A stretch of 36,455 nt of DNA, taken from the NCBI RefSeq assembly GCF_004054105.1, contig NZ_SBLC01000028.1:1-36455 (forward strand), in the 5' to 3' direction. Below are positions 1 to 9,970 of this stretch, piece after piece. Within the stretch, counting starts at the first letter, position 1, and the number at the start of each line of letters is the position of its first letter. The notes beneath the pieces were generated by a model, which had not been told where the DNA came from, did no database searches, and saw nothing but the letters and a program-made list of their open reading frames with translations. The stretch comes from Falsigemmobacter intermedius (lineage in GTDB: Bacteria; Pseudomonadota; Alphaproteobacteria; Rhodobacterales; Rhodobacteraceae). The position numbers and the translations under genes were made by a program.

Positions 1-57
1 ACCGCGTGACCGGCTTCACACAGACTGCAACACACCAGGTGAAAATAACTTGGCAAT

Positions 58-79
58 GCCGTCTGGATTATGAGACGGC
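58..79. other. Perfect 7-bp hairpin upstream of the first gene
   Basis: GCCGTCT (58-64) and AGACGGC (73-79) form a perfect inverted repeat with an 8-nt loop. It lies 60 bp before the REC-GGDEF start and has no T-run after it, so it is not a classical terminator. It could be the end of an upstream transcript or part of the 5' leader of the GGDEF gene. No gene is seen in bases 1-138. Confidence 0.4.
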
Positions 80-138
80 TATGACGGAATTCAACGCGAT
101 GGGGCTTGAGGGCCCCGGCGCAGCAGGAGTGACCCCGC

Positions 139-1083
139 GTGAATGATCTCAGCCAGGCTTCGGCGAACCGTGCGGTTATTCTGATCGTCGATGATGAAAT
201 CTCGAACGTCGAAATTATCTATGCGGCGCTTGGGGATGACTATGAGATCTCTTTTGCGACCTCGGGCGAAGAGGCGCTGGAGGTTGCGCGGCTGACCCAG
301 CCTGATCTGGTGCTGCTTGATGTCGTCATGCCGGGAATGCAGGGCTTTGAGGTCTGCCAGAGGCTGAAAGAAGATCCGCTTCTGGCCGATATTCCGGTGA
401 TTTTCACCACCGGCCTGGGCAATGTCGAAGATGAGGTCCGCGGCCTTTCGCTGGGTGCGATTGACTATGTGACCAAGCCGATCCAGCCGATGATCCTGCG
501 CAACCGTGTGCGCAACCACATTGAGCTGAAGCAGTTGCGCGACCGTCTGGCTTTGATGGCGGTCACGGATGCGCTGACCGGGCTGCACAACCGCCGCAAG
601 CTCGACGGTTTGCTCAGCTCCGCGGTCAATACCCCGGCGGCAGAGGGCAGCTGGCTGTCGATCATCATGATCGACGTCGATTTCTTTAAGCAGTTTAACG
701 ACACCTATGGCCATGAGACCGGCGACCGCTGCCTGCATATGGTGGCCTCGGCCCTCAGCCGGGCGATGCGGCAGGCCTCGGGCTATACGGCGCGCTATGG
801 CGGTGAAGAATTTGCCTGCGTGTTGCCGGGATCTGATCTCGAGCGTGCCATGGAGATTGCGGGCGATATCCGCCGCCATGTCGGTCAGCTGGCGATTCCG
901 CATGAAGGCTCACAGGTGCAGCCCTATGTAACCATCAGCATGGGGGTGGCCGCTGCCCTCATCCGGGCGGGGATGCAGCCGGGGCTGTGGATCCGCGCCG
1001 CCGATCAGCAGCTCTACCTCGCCAAAGCCGCCGGGCGCGACCAGATCAAGGGTGAGGTCTTCACGAGCGATTCGGCGTTCTGA
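139..1083 (+). CDS. Response regulator with REC and GGDEF domains (diguanylate cyclase)
   Basis: This 314-residue cytoplasmic protein should make c-di-GMP from two GTP under phosphorelay control. The receiver domain (about 13-128) has the acidic pair in VDDE, the phospho-acceptor Asp in LLDVVMPG and the Lys in VTKPI. The GGDEF domain (about 145-308) has a complete substrate motif (DVDFFKQFNDTYGHETGD) and the active-site loop RYGGEEF. The inhibitory I-site is missing: the four residues that should read RxxD are QASG, so product inhibition is probably weak. The start is GTG at 139, chosen for the purine-rich CAGGAG just upstream. It is a single-REC PleD/WspR-like enzyme, and no histidine kinase is visible beside it. 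Its place next to a cellulose locus suggests a role in exopolysaccharide control, which is inference. Confidence 0.93.
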   Translation: MNDLSQASANRAVILIVDDEISNVEIIYAALGDDYEISFATSGEEALEVARLTQPDLVLLDVVMPGMQGFEVCQRLKEDPLLADIPVIFTTGLGNVEDEVRGLSLGAIDYVTKPIQPMILRNRVRNHIELKQLRDRLALMAVTDALTGLHNRRKLDGLLSSAVNTPAAEGSWLSIIMIDVDFFKQFNDTYGHETGDRCLHMVASALSRAMRQASGYTARYGGEEFACVLPGSDLERAMEIAGDIRRHVGQLAIPHEGSQVQPYVTISMGVAAALIRAGMQPGLWIRAADQQLYLAKAAGRDQIKGEVFTSDSAF

Positions 1084-1090
1084 ACAGAAA

Positions 1091-1113
1091 GGGGCCCCGA
1101 CCGCCGGGACCCC
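1091..1113 (+). terminator. Possible weak terminator after the REC-GGDEF gene
   Basis: GGGGcCCC (1091-1098) can pair with GGGaCCCC (1106-1113) with one C-A mismatch, eight bases after the stop codon. A short TTTT follows at 1122-1125, rather far from the stem. A weak intrinsic terminator is plausible. Confidence 0.35.
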
Positions 1114-1402
1114 GACCGATTCTTTTAAAATTGACCTTTTAAGCCTGAAAAAGTTTCAAATATTCGGTTGAAACGGACAGTTTCCGCCGATCCGGGCGGA
1201 TTTGGCGGCTTGAGGTCAAGATTTCGCCCAGATTAACCGTAATTCTGCAGCGGTCCGGGGCAAGACCTCCGGGTCGCAGGTCATCACCTGGAGATTTGAT
1301 GGCCGGTGTGTAGGGGGCCGACGCATCGAGGGAGCCGCAGGTGCGGTCGGTGATACGGGGCCTTGGGGAAAGTGACCGCCTCTGCGGGGGCTCGATGAGC
1401 GG
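1114..1402. other. Intergenic stretch without a gene
   Basis: About 290 bp separate the two GGDEF genes. Reading frames here run through the neighbouring gene on the opposite strand and have no recognisable product. It probably carries the promoter of the membrane GGDEF gene, but no convincing -35/-10 pair or operator could be picked out. Confidence 0.5.
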
Positions 1403-1411
1403 TTGTTGCAA

Positions 1412-2677
1412 ATGGACCAGGATGAGCTGTTTCTTCTGATGGTTCCGGCATGTCTGCTGGTGCTTGCACTGCTTCTGATGGCCTGCCGTCTGCTGTTGAA
1501 CCGCCACGGGCTGTGTCATCTGCCGGGGGGGCAGGAGTATCTTCCGCTGACGGCCATGAGCTTTTTATGTGTCTCGGTCGCCCTGACGCTGCAGACCCTT
1601 TTGTCGAATGCGGGCCTTGCCGATCGGGTGGTGTTGCTCGCTCTTTTGCATGTCATCGGCGCTCTGGCGCTGCATCAGGCAATCTGCCTGCGCTTTGACC
1701 TTGAGCCAAGACACCGCCTGGCCGTGGGGATCGCGGTTCTGACGGTCACGGGCAGCTATTATTTCGGTGAGATGCGGGGCGATCTTCTCAGCCGCCTGAC
1801 GGTGGTCAGCGCAGGGGTTGCAGCGATCCTGTGCCTCAGCGTCCCGGATCTGCTGCGTCAGCGCGATGGGATCGGGCTCTGTGACCGGCTCCTGGCGACG
1901 TCTTATGTTTTCGGGGCCGGGTTTGCCGTGCTGCGGAGCTGCTGGACGATCGTCATCGCCCCCGGCGCGGATCTGGAGGATCTACCCGGCTCAGGGCCCT
2001 GGAAGCTCTATCTGGCGCTGATGCTGTTTTTCAAACTCTGGCTGACGGTGGTGGTCGTGCTGGTGGCCATCGGCGATCTTCTGGCAAGTCTGCGGCGTCA
2101 GCGCGACACCGATCCGCTGAGCGGCCTTTTGAACCGCCGGGGCTTCCAGGAACAGGCAGAGCTGCGGCTTCGGCAGCATCCGGGCGCAAACTGGCATCTG
2201 ATTGCGGTGGACCTTGATCACTTCAAGCGGATCAACGACTGCCATGGCCATCACACCGGAGATCTGGTGATCCGTCAGCTCAGTGATCTCTTTGCACGCC
2301 ATCTGCGCCCCGGTCAGATTGCCGGGCGCATGGGCGGCGAGGAATTCATGCTGATGATCGACGCCGCCACGCTTGCGCAGGCCGTTTCTCTGGCCGAGAT
2401 CCTGCGCCGCGCAGTTGAAGGCGCAACCTGGCCCGATCAGGCGCGGGTGACCGCGAGTTTCGGGGTGGAGCAGGTCGCCGATGCGGCAGATTTTCACGTC
2501 GCGCTGCGCCGGGTGGACACGCTTCTTTATGAGGCGAAAAACCAGGGCCGCAATCGGGTCAGCGCCGCCGCCGCAGCCGCAGCCCTGGCCGCCGTGGCCC
2601 GTGCCAAGCCCTGCACCAGGCCGGAGGCCCCGCGTGCGCTGCCTGTGGCAGAGGCGGCTCTCGCCTCTGCCCGCTGA
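1412..2677 (+). CDS. Membrane-anchored GGDEF protein (diguanylate cyclase)
   Basis: This is an inner-membrane enzyme. The N-terminal 220 residues hold about six hydrophobic segments and no recognised sensor domain; the C-terminal GGDEF domain (about 240-395) faces the cytoplasm. The substrate motif DLDHFKRINDCHGHHTGD and active-site loop RMGGEEF are complete, so it should be active. The I-site position reads RPGQ, keeping the Arg but losing the Asp. An Ala-rich tail of about 40 residues follows the domain and may be disordered. The frame is open from a TTG at 1403; ATG at 1412 is preferred and gives 421 residues. It converges on the cellulose operon, ending 26 bp from the TPR gene. The ligand or signal sensed is unknown. 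Confidence 0.88.
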   Translation: MDQDELFLLMVPACLLVLALLLMACRLLLNRHGLCHLPGGQEYLPLTAMSFLCVSVALTLQTLLSNAGLADRVVLLALLHVIGALALHQAICLRFDLEPRHRLAVGIAVLTVTGSYYFGEMRGDLLSRLTVVSAGVAAILCLSVPDLLRQRDGIGLCDRLLATSYVFGAGFAVLRSCWTIVIAPGADLEDLPGSGPWKLYLALMLFFKLWLTVVVVLVAIGDLLASLRRQRDTDPLSGLLNRRGFQEQAELRLRQHPGANWHLIAVDLDHFKRINDCHGHHTGDLVIRQLSDLFARHLRPGQIAGRMGGEEFMLMIDAATLAQAVSLAEILRRAVEGATWPDQARVTASFGVEQVADAADFHVALRRVDTLLYEAKNQGRNRVSAAAAAAALAAVARAKPCTRPEAPRALPVAEAALASAR

Positions 2678-2703
2678 GCGCGGAGTGGGGTGGTGGTGGC
2701 GGC

Positions 2704-4086
2704 TTACTCCCCCGGGGCCTCCAGGCCCCGCGCCGTCTCTGTGCTGGCGAGTTCATTGTGCATGCGAAGAAATTCAGCCCGCGCCCGCGCCCTCTGGCCT
2801 GAGTTCAGATAGGACCAGGCGCGCAGCATCCCGAGGTTGCGGCTGATCCCGCCGGAGATCTGCTCAAGCGCATCGAAATAACGGATCGCCTGGACGTAGT
2901 TGCGCGCCTTATAGGCCGCGACCCCGCGCTGATCGAGGATCTGACGCTCGACATCCACGCGCTGGCTGCGGGTCAGATCCACCTTTGCGGCGATCTGCGC
3001 CGCCGGTTCCGTCATCCCCATCTTCAGATAGGCGAGGGCGATGCCATATTGAGCATCCCGCCGCTCGGTCGCCGTCATGCGGCCCTGCAGGGCGCGGCGG
3101 AAGCTGTCAACCGCCTCCAGCGGGCGGTCGAGGTTATAGGCGCACCATGCGCGGTTATATTGCGCGGCCGTAGTCGCGCTGCCCTCTGAGGCGGCAAGAC
3201 AACCGGCCCAGTCGCCGCGATCCTTTGCGGCCTGCACATTGCGCGCGCCGCCGCCCGTGTTGCTGCCGGCCGCGGCCGGAGCCCGGGCAGGGGCGGCGGG
3301 GCGTGCTCCGGCAGCGGCCGGTCCGGGGCCTGCGGCATGGGCAGGGGCAGGGGGGGGCTTTCGCGGGGGGGCAGCTTTGCCGCGACCTGCGAGCAGGCGG
3401 GTTTGCAGAGCCTGAAAGCGCGGCGCTTCGGCCGGAAAGCGGCGAAATGCGATGTCAAAAAACCCGCTCATCTGCGCCTCATCGGCGATCTGGTCGGCTT
3501 TTTCCAGCGTGGCGCTCAGATCATTGCTGTTGGTGCAGGTCTCGAGGATGGACTGATAAAGGCCAAGGGCCTGGGTTTTCCGGCCTGTCGCAGTCTGCGC
3601 TTCTGCCAGCCGCCAGGCGTTGTTGATCCGCTCGCAGCGCAGCAGATCCGGTATGCGGCCTGCCAGATCGGCGGCCTGGCGCGGATCACCGGCGCTCAGC
3701 GCCTCATCAAAGCGCTTTTGCCCCTCTGAGACGGCCAGCAGCGTGGTCATTTCAGCCGGGGGCTGCCAGTCCGGAAAGGCAGCCTTTGCCTGCGCCAGGG
3801 TGGAGCGGGCGCCCTCATAGTCTCCGGCAGCGATCTGGCGGTAATAGAGGTCGATTTCCTGCGAGGGGGCCGTCACGCTGAGTTTCGACAGATCCGCCGG
3901 CGGCATCCACTGCGGATATTTCAGACGCAGCCGCCGGATCTCGGCCTCGGTGGCCGCGCGGTCGCCCTGCTGGTGGTAATAGCTCAGCGTCTGCAGTTCA
4001 CTGCGCGGCGGCTCCTGGGCGTTCAGCATCTGCGCACCTGCGCTCAACAGCAGCGCCAGCAGCGGAAGACGAAGGGAAGAGATCAT
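2704..4086 (-). CDS. Periplasmic TPR protein of the cellulose synthase operon
   Basis: Last gene of the minus-strand cellulose operon, about 460 residues. It begins with a signal peptide (MISSLRLPLLALLLSAGAQ, cleavage probably near LNA-QE). Tetratricopeptide-like helical repeats follow, then an Ala/Pro/Gly linker around residues 240-290, then more TPR-like repeats to the C-terminus. There is no outer-membrane beta-barrel, so it resembles only the TPR half of BcsC. Rhodobacter cellulose loci carry a TPR gene at this place, where it may help pass cellulose through the periplasm. ATG at 4086 is chosen because it overlaps the bcsZ stop as ATGA; a start four codons earlier is also open. The gene is intact although the three genes before it in the operon are broken, so polar loss of expression is likely. 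Confidence 0.78.
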   Translation of the reverse strand: MISSLRLPLLALLLSAGAQMLNAQEPPRSELQTLSYYHQQGDRAATEAEIRRLRLKYPQWMPPADLSKLSVTAPSQEIDLYYRQIAAGDYEGARSTLAQAKAAFPDWQPPAEMTTLLAVSEGQKRFDEALSAGDPRQAADLAGRIPDLLRCERINNAWRLAEAQTATGRKTQALGLYQSILETCTNSNDLSATLEKADQIADEAQMSGFFDIAFRRFPAEAPRFQALQTRLLAGRGKAAPPRKPPPAPAHAAGPGPAAAGARPAAPARAPAAAGSNTGGGARNVQAAKDRGDWAGCLAASEGSATTAAQYNRAWCAYNLDRPLEAVDSFRRALQGRMTATERRDAQYGIALAYLKMGMTEPAAQIAAKVDLTRSQRVDVERQILDQRGVAAYKARNYVQAIRYFDALEQISGGISRNLGMLRAWSYLNSGQRARARAEFLRMHNELASTETARGLEAPGE

Positions 4087-5203
4087 ATCGGCACACACCT
4101 CGGGTAGGTTGTCGCCTGAGCAACAAGAGCCATCAGATGCAAAGTGGCGGGGTAATAGGGCTGCGCCTCTGTAAAGGCCGGGATCTGCGCGCCAAAGCCC
4201 TCTGAGGCTGCGCAGCGCGCGAGGGCTGCGACAGCGGCATAGCCTTCGTGGCGGCTGCGCTCAAGGACCGCGCCCCCGGGCAGGGACCAGACGGTCACGG
4301 CACCGCCTTCAGGTCCGGCCGCTTCCGCTGCCGCCGCCCAGGCGCGAGCCGCAGGCCCCCCGGCAGGCCTGACCAGATCTGGAAAAGCGCCACCCGCACC
4401 GCCTCATAGCCCGCGTTTTGCGAGAATTGCGCAGGCGGCGCTGTGATGCCCGCCGCGCTGATCTGCACCCAATCCGGCACCGGACCGCGCGAAGCCAGCG
4501 CCGAAATCAGCGCCTGACCATCGGCTGCAAGGCTTTCCAGCGCGCTTTGCCCGGTGGCGCGGGCCAGATCGGTCATGGCACGCGGCATGTAATAAGACGG
4601 GTTGATTACAACCGTTCCCGCATCCCGAAAGCCCGCCGCCCCCGGCAGTAGAAGACGGCGCGCGGAGCCGTCGGGATGGGGCGCCGTGCAGCGACGGATC
4701 AGATCTGCCGCGATCCGGCCCGCGCCGTCCAGAAGATCGGGCCGGTTGTCGCGCATGCCACAGAGCACCATGCCCCAGGCGTAGAAGAGATCGCCGTCCG
4801 AGGCATTGTTGCGATCGCTGACCCGGGGGTCAGAGGCCGGGTTCCAGCGCCAGGCGAGCAGGCTGTCGGGGCGCACCGCCAGGTTCTCAGCGGTCCAGGA
4901 CATGATCAGATCCGCTGCCGCCCGATCGCCAAAGACGGCTGCCAGAACAAGGCCATAGCCCTGTCCTTCCGAATGGCTGACATTGTCCTGAAAGCCATCA
5001 ACAACCCGGCCCTCTTCGGTCAGGCAAAGCGCCTTCCAGCGGCTCCATGCCTCCTGAAGGGGGTGATCGGTGGCGAGGAAAAGGCTGCTCATCGGCAGAT
5101 CTCCTGCGGCCTGCGCCATGGCCGGGCGCAGAGCGCCGAGGCCCAGGCCTGCGGCAGCTGCCAGGGCGGCGGTGGTGGTGCTCAGAAAGCGGCGGCGCTT
5201 CAC
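4083..5203 (-). pseudogene. bcsZ: bcsZ, periplasmic endo-1,4-beta-glucanase (GH8), frameshifted
   Basis: BcsZ trims or edits nascent cellulose in the periplasm. The start is GTG at 5203, overlapping the bcsB stop as GTGA. The N-terminus has a twin-arginine-type signal (KRRRFLSTTT, then a hydrophobic stretch and AMA cleavage). The GH8 acid Glu in HSEGQGYG and the Asp in NASDGDLFYAWG are present. The frame goes off near codon 281 at a run of six C on the plus strand (4356-4361) and reaches a stop at 4295. One more base there restores a single frame that joins the C-terminal part (TVWSLPGGAVLERS to PYYPATLHLMAL), giving about 373 residues, normal for the family. As read, the enzyme lacks its last ~75 native residues. 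A homopolymer sequencing error or reversible slippage is possible. Confidence 0.85.
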
Positions 5204-7575
5204 AGGCGGCCTCCTCGTCTGGTGCGGGTAATCAGCAGAAAGCAGAGGACCGGCAGGATCGACAGCAGCGCCAGTCCCAGTGTGACCGCCGTATAAAGCA
5301 GCGGCGACCAGGAGGCGAAATTCCCCAGAGCCGTGCGCCATTGCCCGGCGGCAGGCAGCGCCAGCAGATGCGGCGGGGTGATCGGGGACCAGACGGCCCA
5401 GGTGCCATCGGCGTCAAGAAGGGCCGCCTCTCCGCTGGCCAGACGGCTGCGCCGCAGGTCTGAGAGGCTTTGGGCGATCATATCCACCGGGGCGCGCGGC
5501 CCCAGCACCAGCCAGAGCGCATCGGGCAGGGCCGGGTCGGGTCGCAGCAGCAAAGCCACGCCGCGCCGGCCCTCAAGCCATTCATCAAGACTTTGCTCTG
5601 AGCCGATATAGGCGCTTTGGCGGATCTCATCGCGCAGGCGCGACAGCACCCCTTCGGGCCCGGTCACCCGATCCCTGAGCGCAGCGAGAGAGGCGGTGAA
5701 GCCGTCGCTTTTCGGCTCGGGTTCAGACCCGATCTCTGCGGGGCCCTCAGGGCGGGAGACCGGCGGGCTTTGCGGGCTGACCTCTGCCGTGGCGGGCATC
5801 AGAGGAAAAAGCGCCTCCTGAAGGCGGCTCAGGCGCAGCTGATGCGGCCCGGTGGGCAGCGCCTGGGGCGTGCTGAGGTCTGTCACATGCAAAGTGATTG
5901 CCGGATTGGGGCGCGAGGGCCGCGCCAGGCCGGCTGCGATCTGCGCGGCGGTCAGCGGCATTGTGGCCGCGTCGCTGCCTGCGGCGGGCAGCACGCCGCT
6001 GCTGCTCAGCCCGCTCAGGGGGCGGATCAGGCCCGCCAGTTCCATCGGTGGCGAGGGCGGCACATTGAGCGTGCTCGAGGCGCGGATGACCAGCATATCG
6101 CCCTGGCGCGGCGGGCAGACCGCATCCGCAGGCGCGCCGGGAACCATCATCTCAAAGCTCAGGACATTGACGCCGCCGTGCAGGAAGCGGGCCTGAAAAT
6201 CGATATCCAGCGGCTCTCTCATCCCGCCGCCTGAGACATCAAGCGGCAGCAGGCGCACGGTCTGATCGTTGACCTTGACGAGCAGGATCGACCCCGGGGC
6301 AAGATCGGCAGCATAGCCGTAGTGGAGTTGCAGGCGCGCGCGCTGATTGGCCAGCAAAAGCTAGGCATCGGGCAGACGGAAGGGCAGGGCCGCGCGGAAA
6401 TAATGCGTATTCCCGATGATATCGCCCTGGCCAAGCGCCTCAAAGGTCATCGGATCGCCGGGGCGCAGAAGCTGCAGCCCCGCATGAGGCGGCGGTGGCG
6501 GCGGCAGATGGGGAGCGAGATCGGGAAGCTCTCCGGGGCGGTGCTCGATCTGCATCACCAGCGCCCCGCTTGCGCCGGGGCGGAAGCTGACCTGATTGCG
6601 CTCTGAAGGGATCAGCGCGACGGAGGCAAAGGATTTCGGCCCGGGCGTATAGAAAGAGCGCAGGGTGATCTGGCCATTGCCGCCCATGGCTTCCGAGACC
6701 CGATCGGTGACCTGGCGCAGCAGCGCCGGATCTGCGGCGGTATCGCTCAGGACCGGAAGCGGGCGGCCGGTCCCGGTCTGCGCGCGCAGCGCCAGGGCAA
6801 AACCACCCGGATCGGGCGTGACGGAAGAGGCGGGCACCGATGCACCCGAGCGGCTGAGGTCGATCTCTGTCCAGACCCCGAAAGTCGCCTCCGGGCCGCA
6901 CCAGATGCGGTGCGGCTGGTGAATGGTCAGCACGACCCGGTTTTCGCCCTGGCGCAGCCCCTCTGCCGGCAGGGCGAGAGTTCCGAAAGCGCCGATCTGA
7001 TCGAGCGGGAGGTTTTGCGGTGCGGCCTCGTTGATCGTCACCTCAAGCCGGGCTGCATCGGGCAGCACGTTGATCGAAGATTGCAGCGTCAGGAGCAGCT
7101 GTTCCGGCACCGGGGCGCTTTCGGGCAGATAGATGCTCATCTGCTGCACCAGCCGCTCGCCGGTCAGCCGCAGAATTCCCGGCTGCGGCAGGCTGGCCCC
7201 GGCCACCGGAGAAACCGGCAGGCGGTTGACGGGCAACAGCGGCATCAGACCTTCGGTGTTCAGCGGCGCGGCAGTCCCGCGCTCTGCGCGGTCGCGCAAA
7301 GGGGCAGCGGGTGCGACAAGACCGGTCGCATCTGCAGGCTCCGCCTCTCCGGGGGTGATGGGAAGATCCGCGGCCTCTTCCCTGCCACTCTCCGGATCGG
7401 GCGGCAGGCGGATCAGGCCGGGGACCGGCTCCTGTGCGGGGGCGGAGAGGACGACCGGCCCCCCGCCATCGCGGGGCTGCGCGCCCGCGCCTTCGCTGCG
7501 GTCCAGCGCCCAGACCGGCAGGGCTGTCAGAAGCGCAGCAAGGGCTGAGGTAACCAGCGGCAGGACAGGGCTCAT
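5200..7575 (-). pseudogene. bcsB: bcsB, periplasmic cellulose synthase subunit, interrupted by an amber codon
   Basis: BcsB is the membrane-anchored periplasmic partner of BcsA; its C-terminal helix is needed for synthase activity. ATG at 7575 overlaps the bcsA stop as ATGA. A signal peptide (MSPVLPLVTSALAALLTAL) is followed by a Pro-rich stretch, carbohydrate-binding and flavodoxin-like repeats, and a C-terminal membrane helix (about 755-780) ending in TRTRRGGRL. An in-frame TAG at 6361-6363 (codon 405 of about 791) splits the gene. The same frame continues without further lesion and without a recognisable ribosome site, so re-initiation is unlikely. TAG is used as a normal stop by cysW and sbp in this window, which argues against general amber recoding. 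The first product would lack the membrane anchor. Confidence 0.85.
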
Positions 7576-9911
7576 GCGCGGTCCTCCGTAGCGATGAAAT
7601 CCTCAAGGCCGGAGCGGCGCGCCCCCTGGCGGAATTCTTCGGTGTCGAAATCCGCACCGAAGGCCACGAGGTGAGCCGGCTTTGGCTTGTGGCGGGCCGT
7701 CAGCTCAGACTTTGCCCGCCGGCCGGGCTCACGCAGGAAGTCCCAGAGGGTGCGGGGCAGCGAGGTGAGGGTCAGGCGCAGCACGTAAAACAGGCCTGCG
7801 ATCAGCCCCTTACGGCTGCGGCTGCGCATCCGTTCCGCCAGCCAGTTTTCCGATGAGCCAAAGACCAGCTGAGCCACGGCCTCGCGCACATCCATCGGCT
7901 GGTCAGACAGAAACTGCAGCCCGATGACATGGCCTTCGCCGGGGGTATTGATCACGGCGCGCACAACGGCGCGGACATCGCGTTCCAGATGTGGCGCTTC
8001 TTCGAAAAGCGGGCGCAGCACCAGACGGTCGCCCTTTTGCGGCAGCGCCAGGCTCTCTCCTTTCGGCATTGCGCCCAGACGGATGCGCGCGCCGGAGGTT
8101 GAGGCATCCAGCACCTCGGCGGGCACAGCCACTTCGCGGGTGGGCGCAAGGGAGAGACGCACCTGGGCGGGGGCCTGCATGGCGACCCTGGGAGAGGCGC
8201 GGCGCTGCTGCTTTTCCGACACCGCCCTGAGCGAGAGCGAGACCAGAAGGAAGTTCACCACCGCCCAGGTCCCGACCACTGCCAGCACGCTGCGGTCGCC
8301 CGGGAAGGCGATCCAGCGAAAAATCAATGCGGCCACTCCGGCCGCCGTCAGCCCGAAAAGGAGCAGAAGCGGGCCATAGATCGGCGAGATATAATCCTCC
8401 ACCAGGGTTTCATCCTTGGCGGTCACGTTGAACTTTGCCCCCCTGGGGCGAACCACCGTGCGCAGGATGGCGGTGGCGAGATAGGGGGCCTGGGCGATCT
8501 CATAAATCTCGGAGATCAAAGGCCATCGGAACCGGGCAAATGTGGCGTTCTGCACCAGAAGCACGATGGCCATATAGCTGAGCGTATAGGCCATGGCCTC
8601 GGTCCAGGAGGTCACAAAAATCTCAACGCTGAAAAAGAGATAGGTCAGCGGTGCCAGCAGTTAGACCAGCCGGATCAGCGGGAAGAACCAAAACGACATC
8701 GAGTTGATATAGCAAAGCCGCTGCAAGGGCGTCAGCCCGCGCCGGAAGAGCGGGTTTTTCAGCATCAGCATCTGGATCATGCCCGAAGCCCAGCGGCCGC
8801 GCTGCTGAATGAAGGAGGCGAAGGTTTCGGGCTGCAGCCCCGCGATCATGGCGCGGTCGAGATAAAGGCTTCGCCAGCCTTTGGAGTGGATTTCCAGCGC
8901 GGTCTCGGCATCCTCGGTGATGGTCTCACCGGCAAAGCCGCCCACGGAATCGAGAGCCTTGCGGCGCAGCACAGCCGCCGATCCGCAGAAAAATGCCCCG
9001 CCCCAGCGGTCAAGCCCGCGGTGGATCATGCCGTAGAACATCTCATTCTCGGGCGGGCATTTCAGGCCAAGGTTCCGCTCTATCGGGTCTTTGTTGATGA
9101 AAAAATGCGGCGTCTGGACCAGAAAGAGTTTCGGATCTTCCACGAAATAGCCGACCGTGCGGGTCAGAAAATCGCGGCTCGGAACGTGGTCGGCGTCAAA
9201 AACCACCACCAGGTCGCCGTCAAGCTTTGCAAGAGCGGCGGACATATTGCCGGCCTTGGCGTGTTCGTTCTTCGCGCGGGTGGAATAGACAACCCCGAGA
9301 TCGCGGCAGAGCGCCTGCAGTTCAGCCCGCCGCGCCCGTGCCTTCGCGGCAAGCTCAGGATCAGGGGAGTTGCAGCGCTGATCGGTGCCGCCGTCATCGC
9401 AAAGCACAACCGTCCGGAGCCTTGCGGGATAGACCATATTCTTCGCCGCCGAGAGCGTGATGGAGAGCATCTCGACCGGCTTGTTGTAAGACGGCACCAG
9501 AATATCCACCGTCGGCATCTGATCGAGTTCAAGCTTCGGCGGCAGGCCGCGATCCACCGGATCGGCCGTAATGAAGGCGTTGAGGAAGAAGACGAGGATC
9601 GAATAGGTCTCAACCAGCAAAAGCAGCAGGGCCAGAATGAAACTGGCCGTCAGCCCCGGATCGGGCAGGGTTGAGGTCAGGCGCCAGGACTAGTAGCGCA
9701 GCACCACCACGCTTGCTGTTCCCATCAGCGCCAGACGCGCCGCCATGTGAGAGACAAAAGGTTTCAGCGCCACAACCAGCAGCACGGCTGAGGCCCCCAG
9801 CATGGCCTGGGCCGCGTTGGAGACCGGCAGGATGCAGAGCAGCACCACCGGGACAAGCAGACAGATCCAGACGGGGATCGCCAGGGATCCGATCACTCTG
9901 CGGGCTGTCAC
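7572..9911 (-). pseudogene. bcsA: bcsA, cellulose synthase catalytic subunit with PilZ domain, two in-frame stops
   Basis: BcsA is the inner-membrane GT2 enzyme that polymerises UDP-glucose and is switched on by c-di-GMP binding to PilZ. The frame from GTG 9911 (SD AAGGA) spans about 779 codons, the family length. Substrate motifs are intact: DDG (near 172), FDADH (near 239), TED (near 332) and QQRGRW (near 369). The gating-loop FNVTAKDET and the PilZ motifs RASPR and DASTSG also remain. Two stops break it. TAG at 9690-9692 (codon 74) comes after RY and before SWRL, where R. sphaeroides BcsA has Trp, consistent with TGG to TAG. TAA at 8661-8663 (codon 417) lies in a membrane segment, between PLIRLV and LLAPL. 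No good ribosome site follows either stop. The first fragment holds only two membrane helices. Confidence 0.9.
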
Positions 9912-9970
9912 ATTGCGTTCCTTCGTATCCGGGACCTGCGGCTTTGCGGGCAGGGAAGTGATCGGTGAGT

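Noticed and set aside
7572-9911. bcsA as three separate working genes
   Set aside because: The internal TTG and GTG starts have no ribosome site, and the three pieces add up exactly to one standard BcsA in a single frame.
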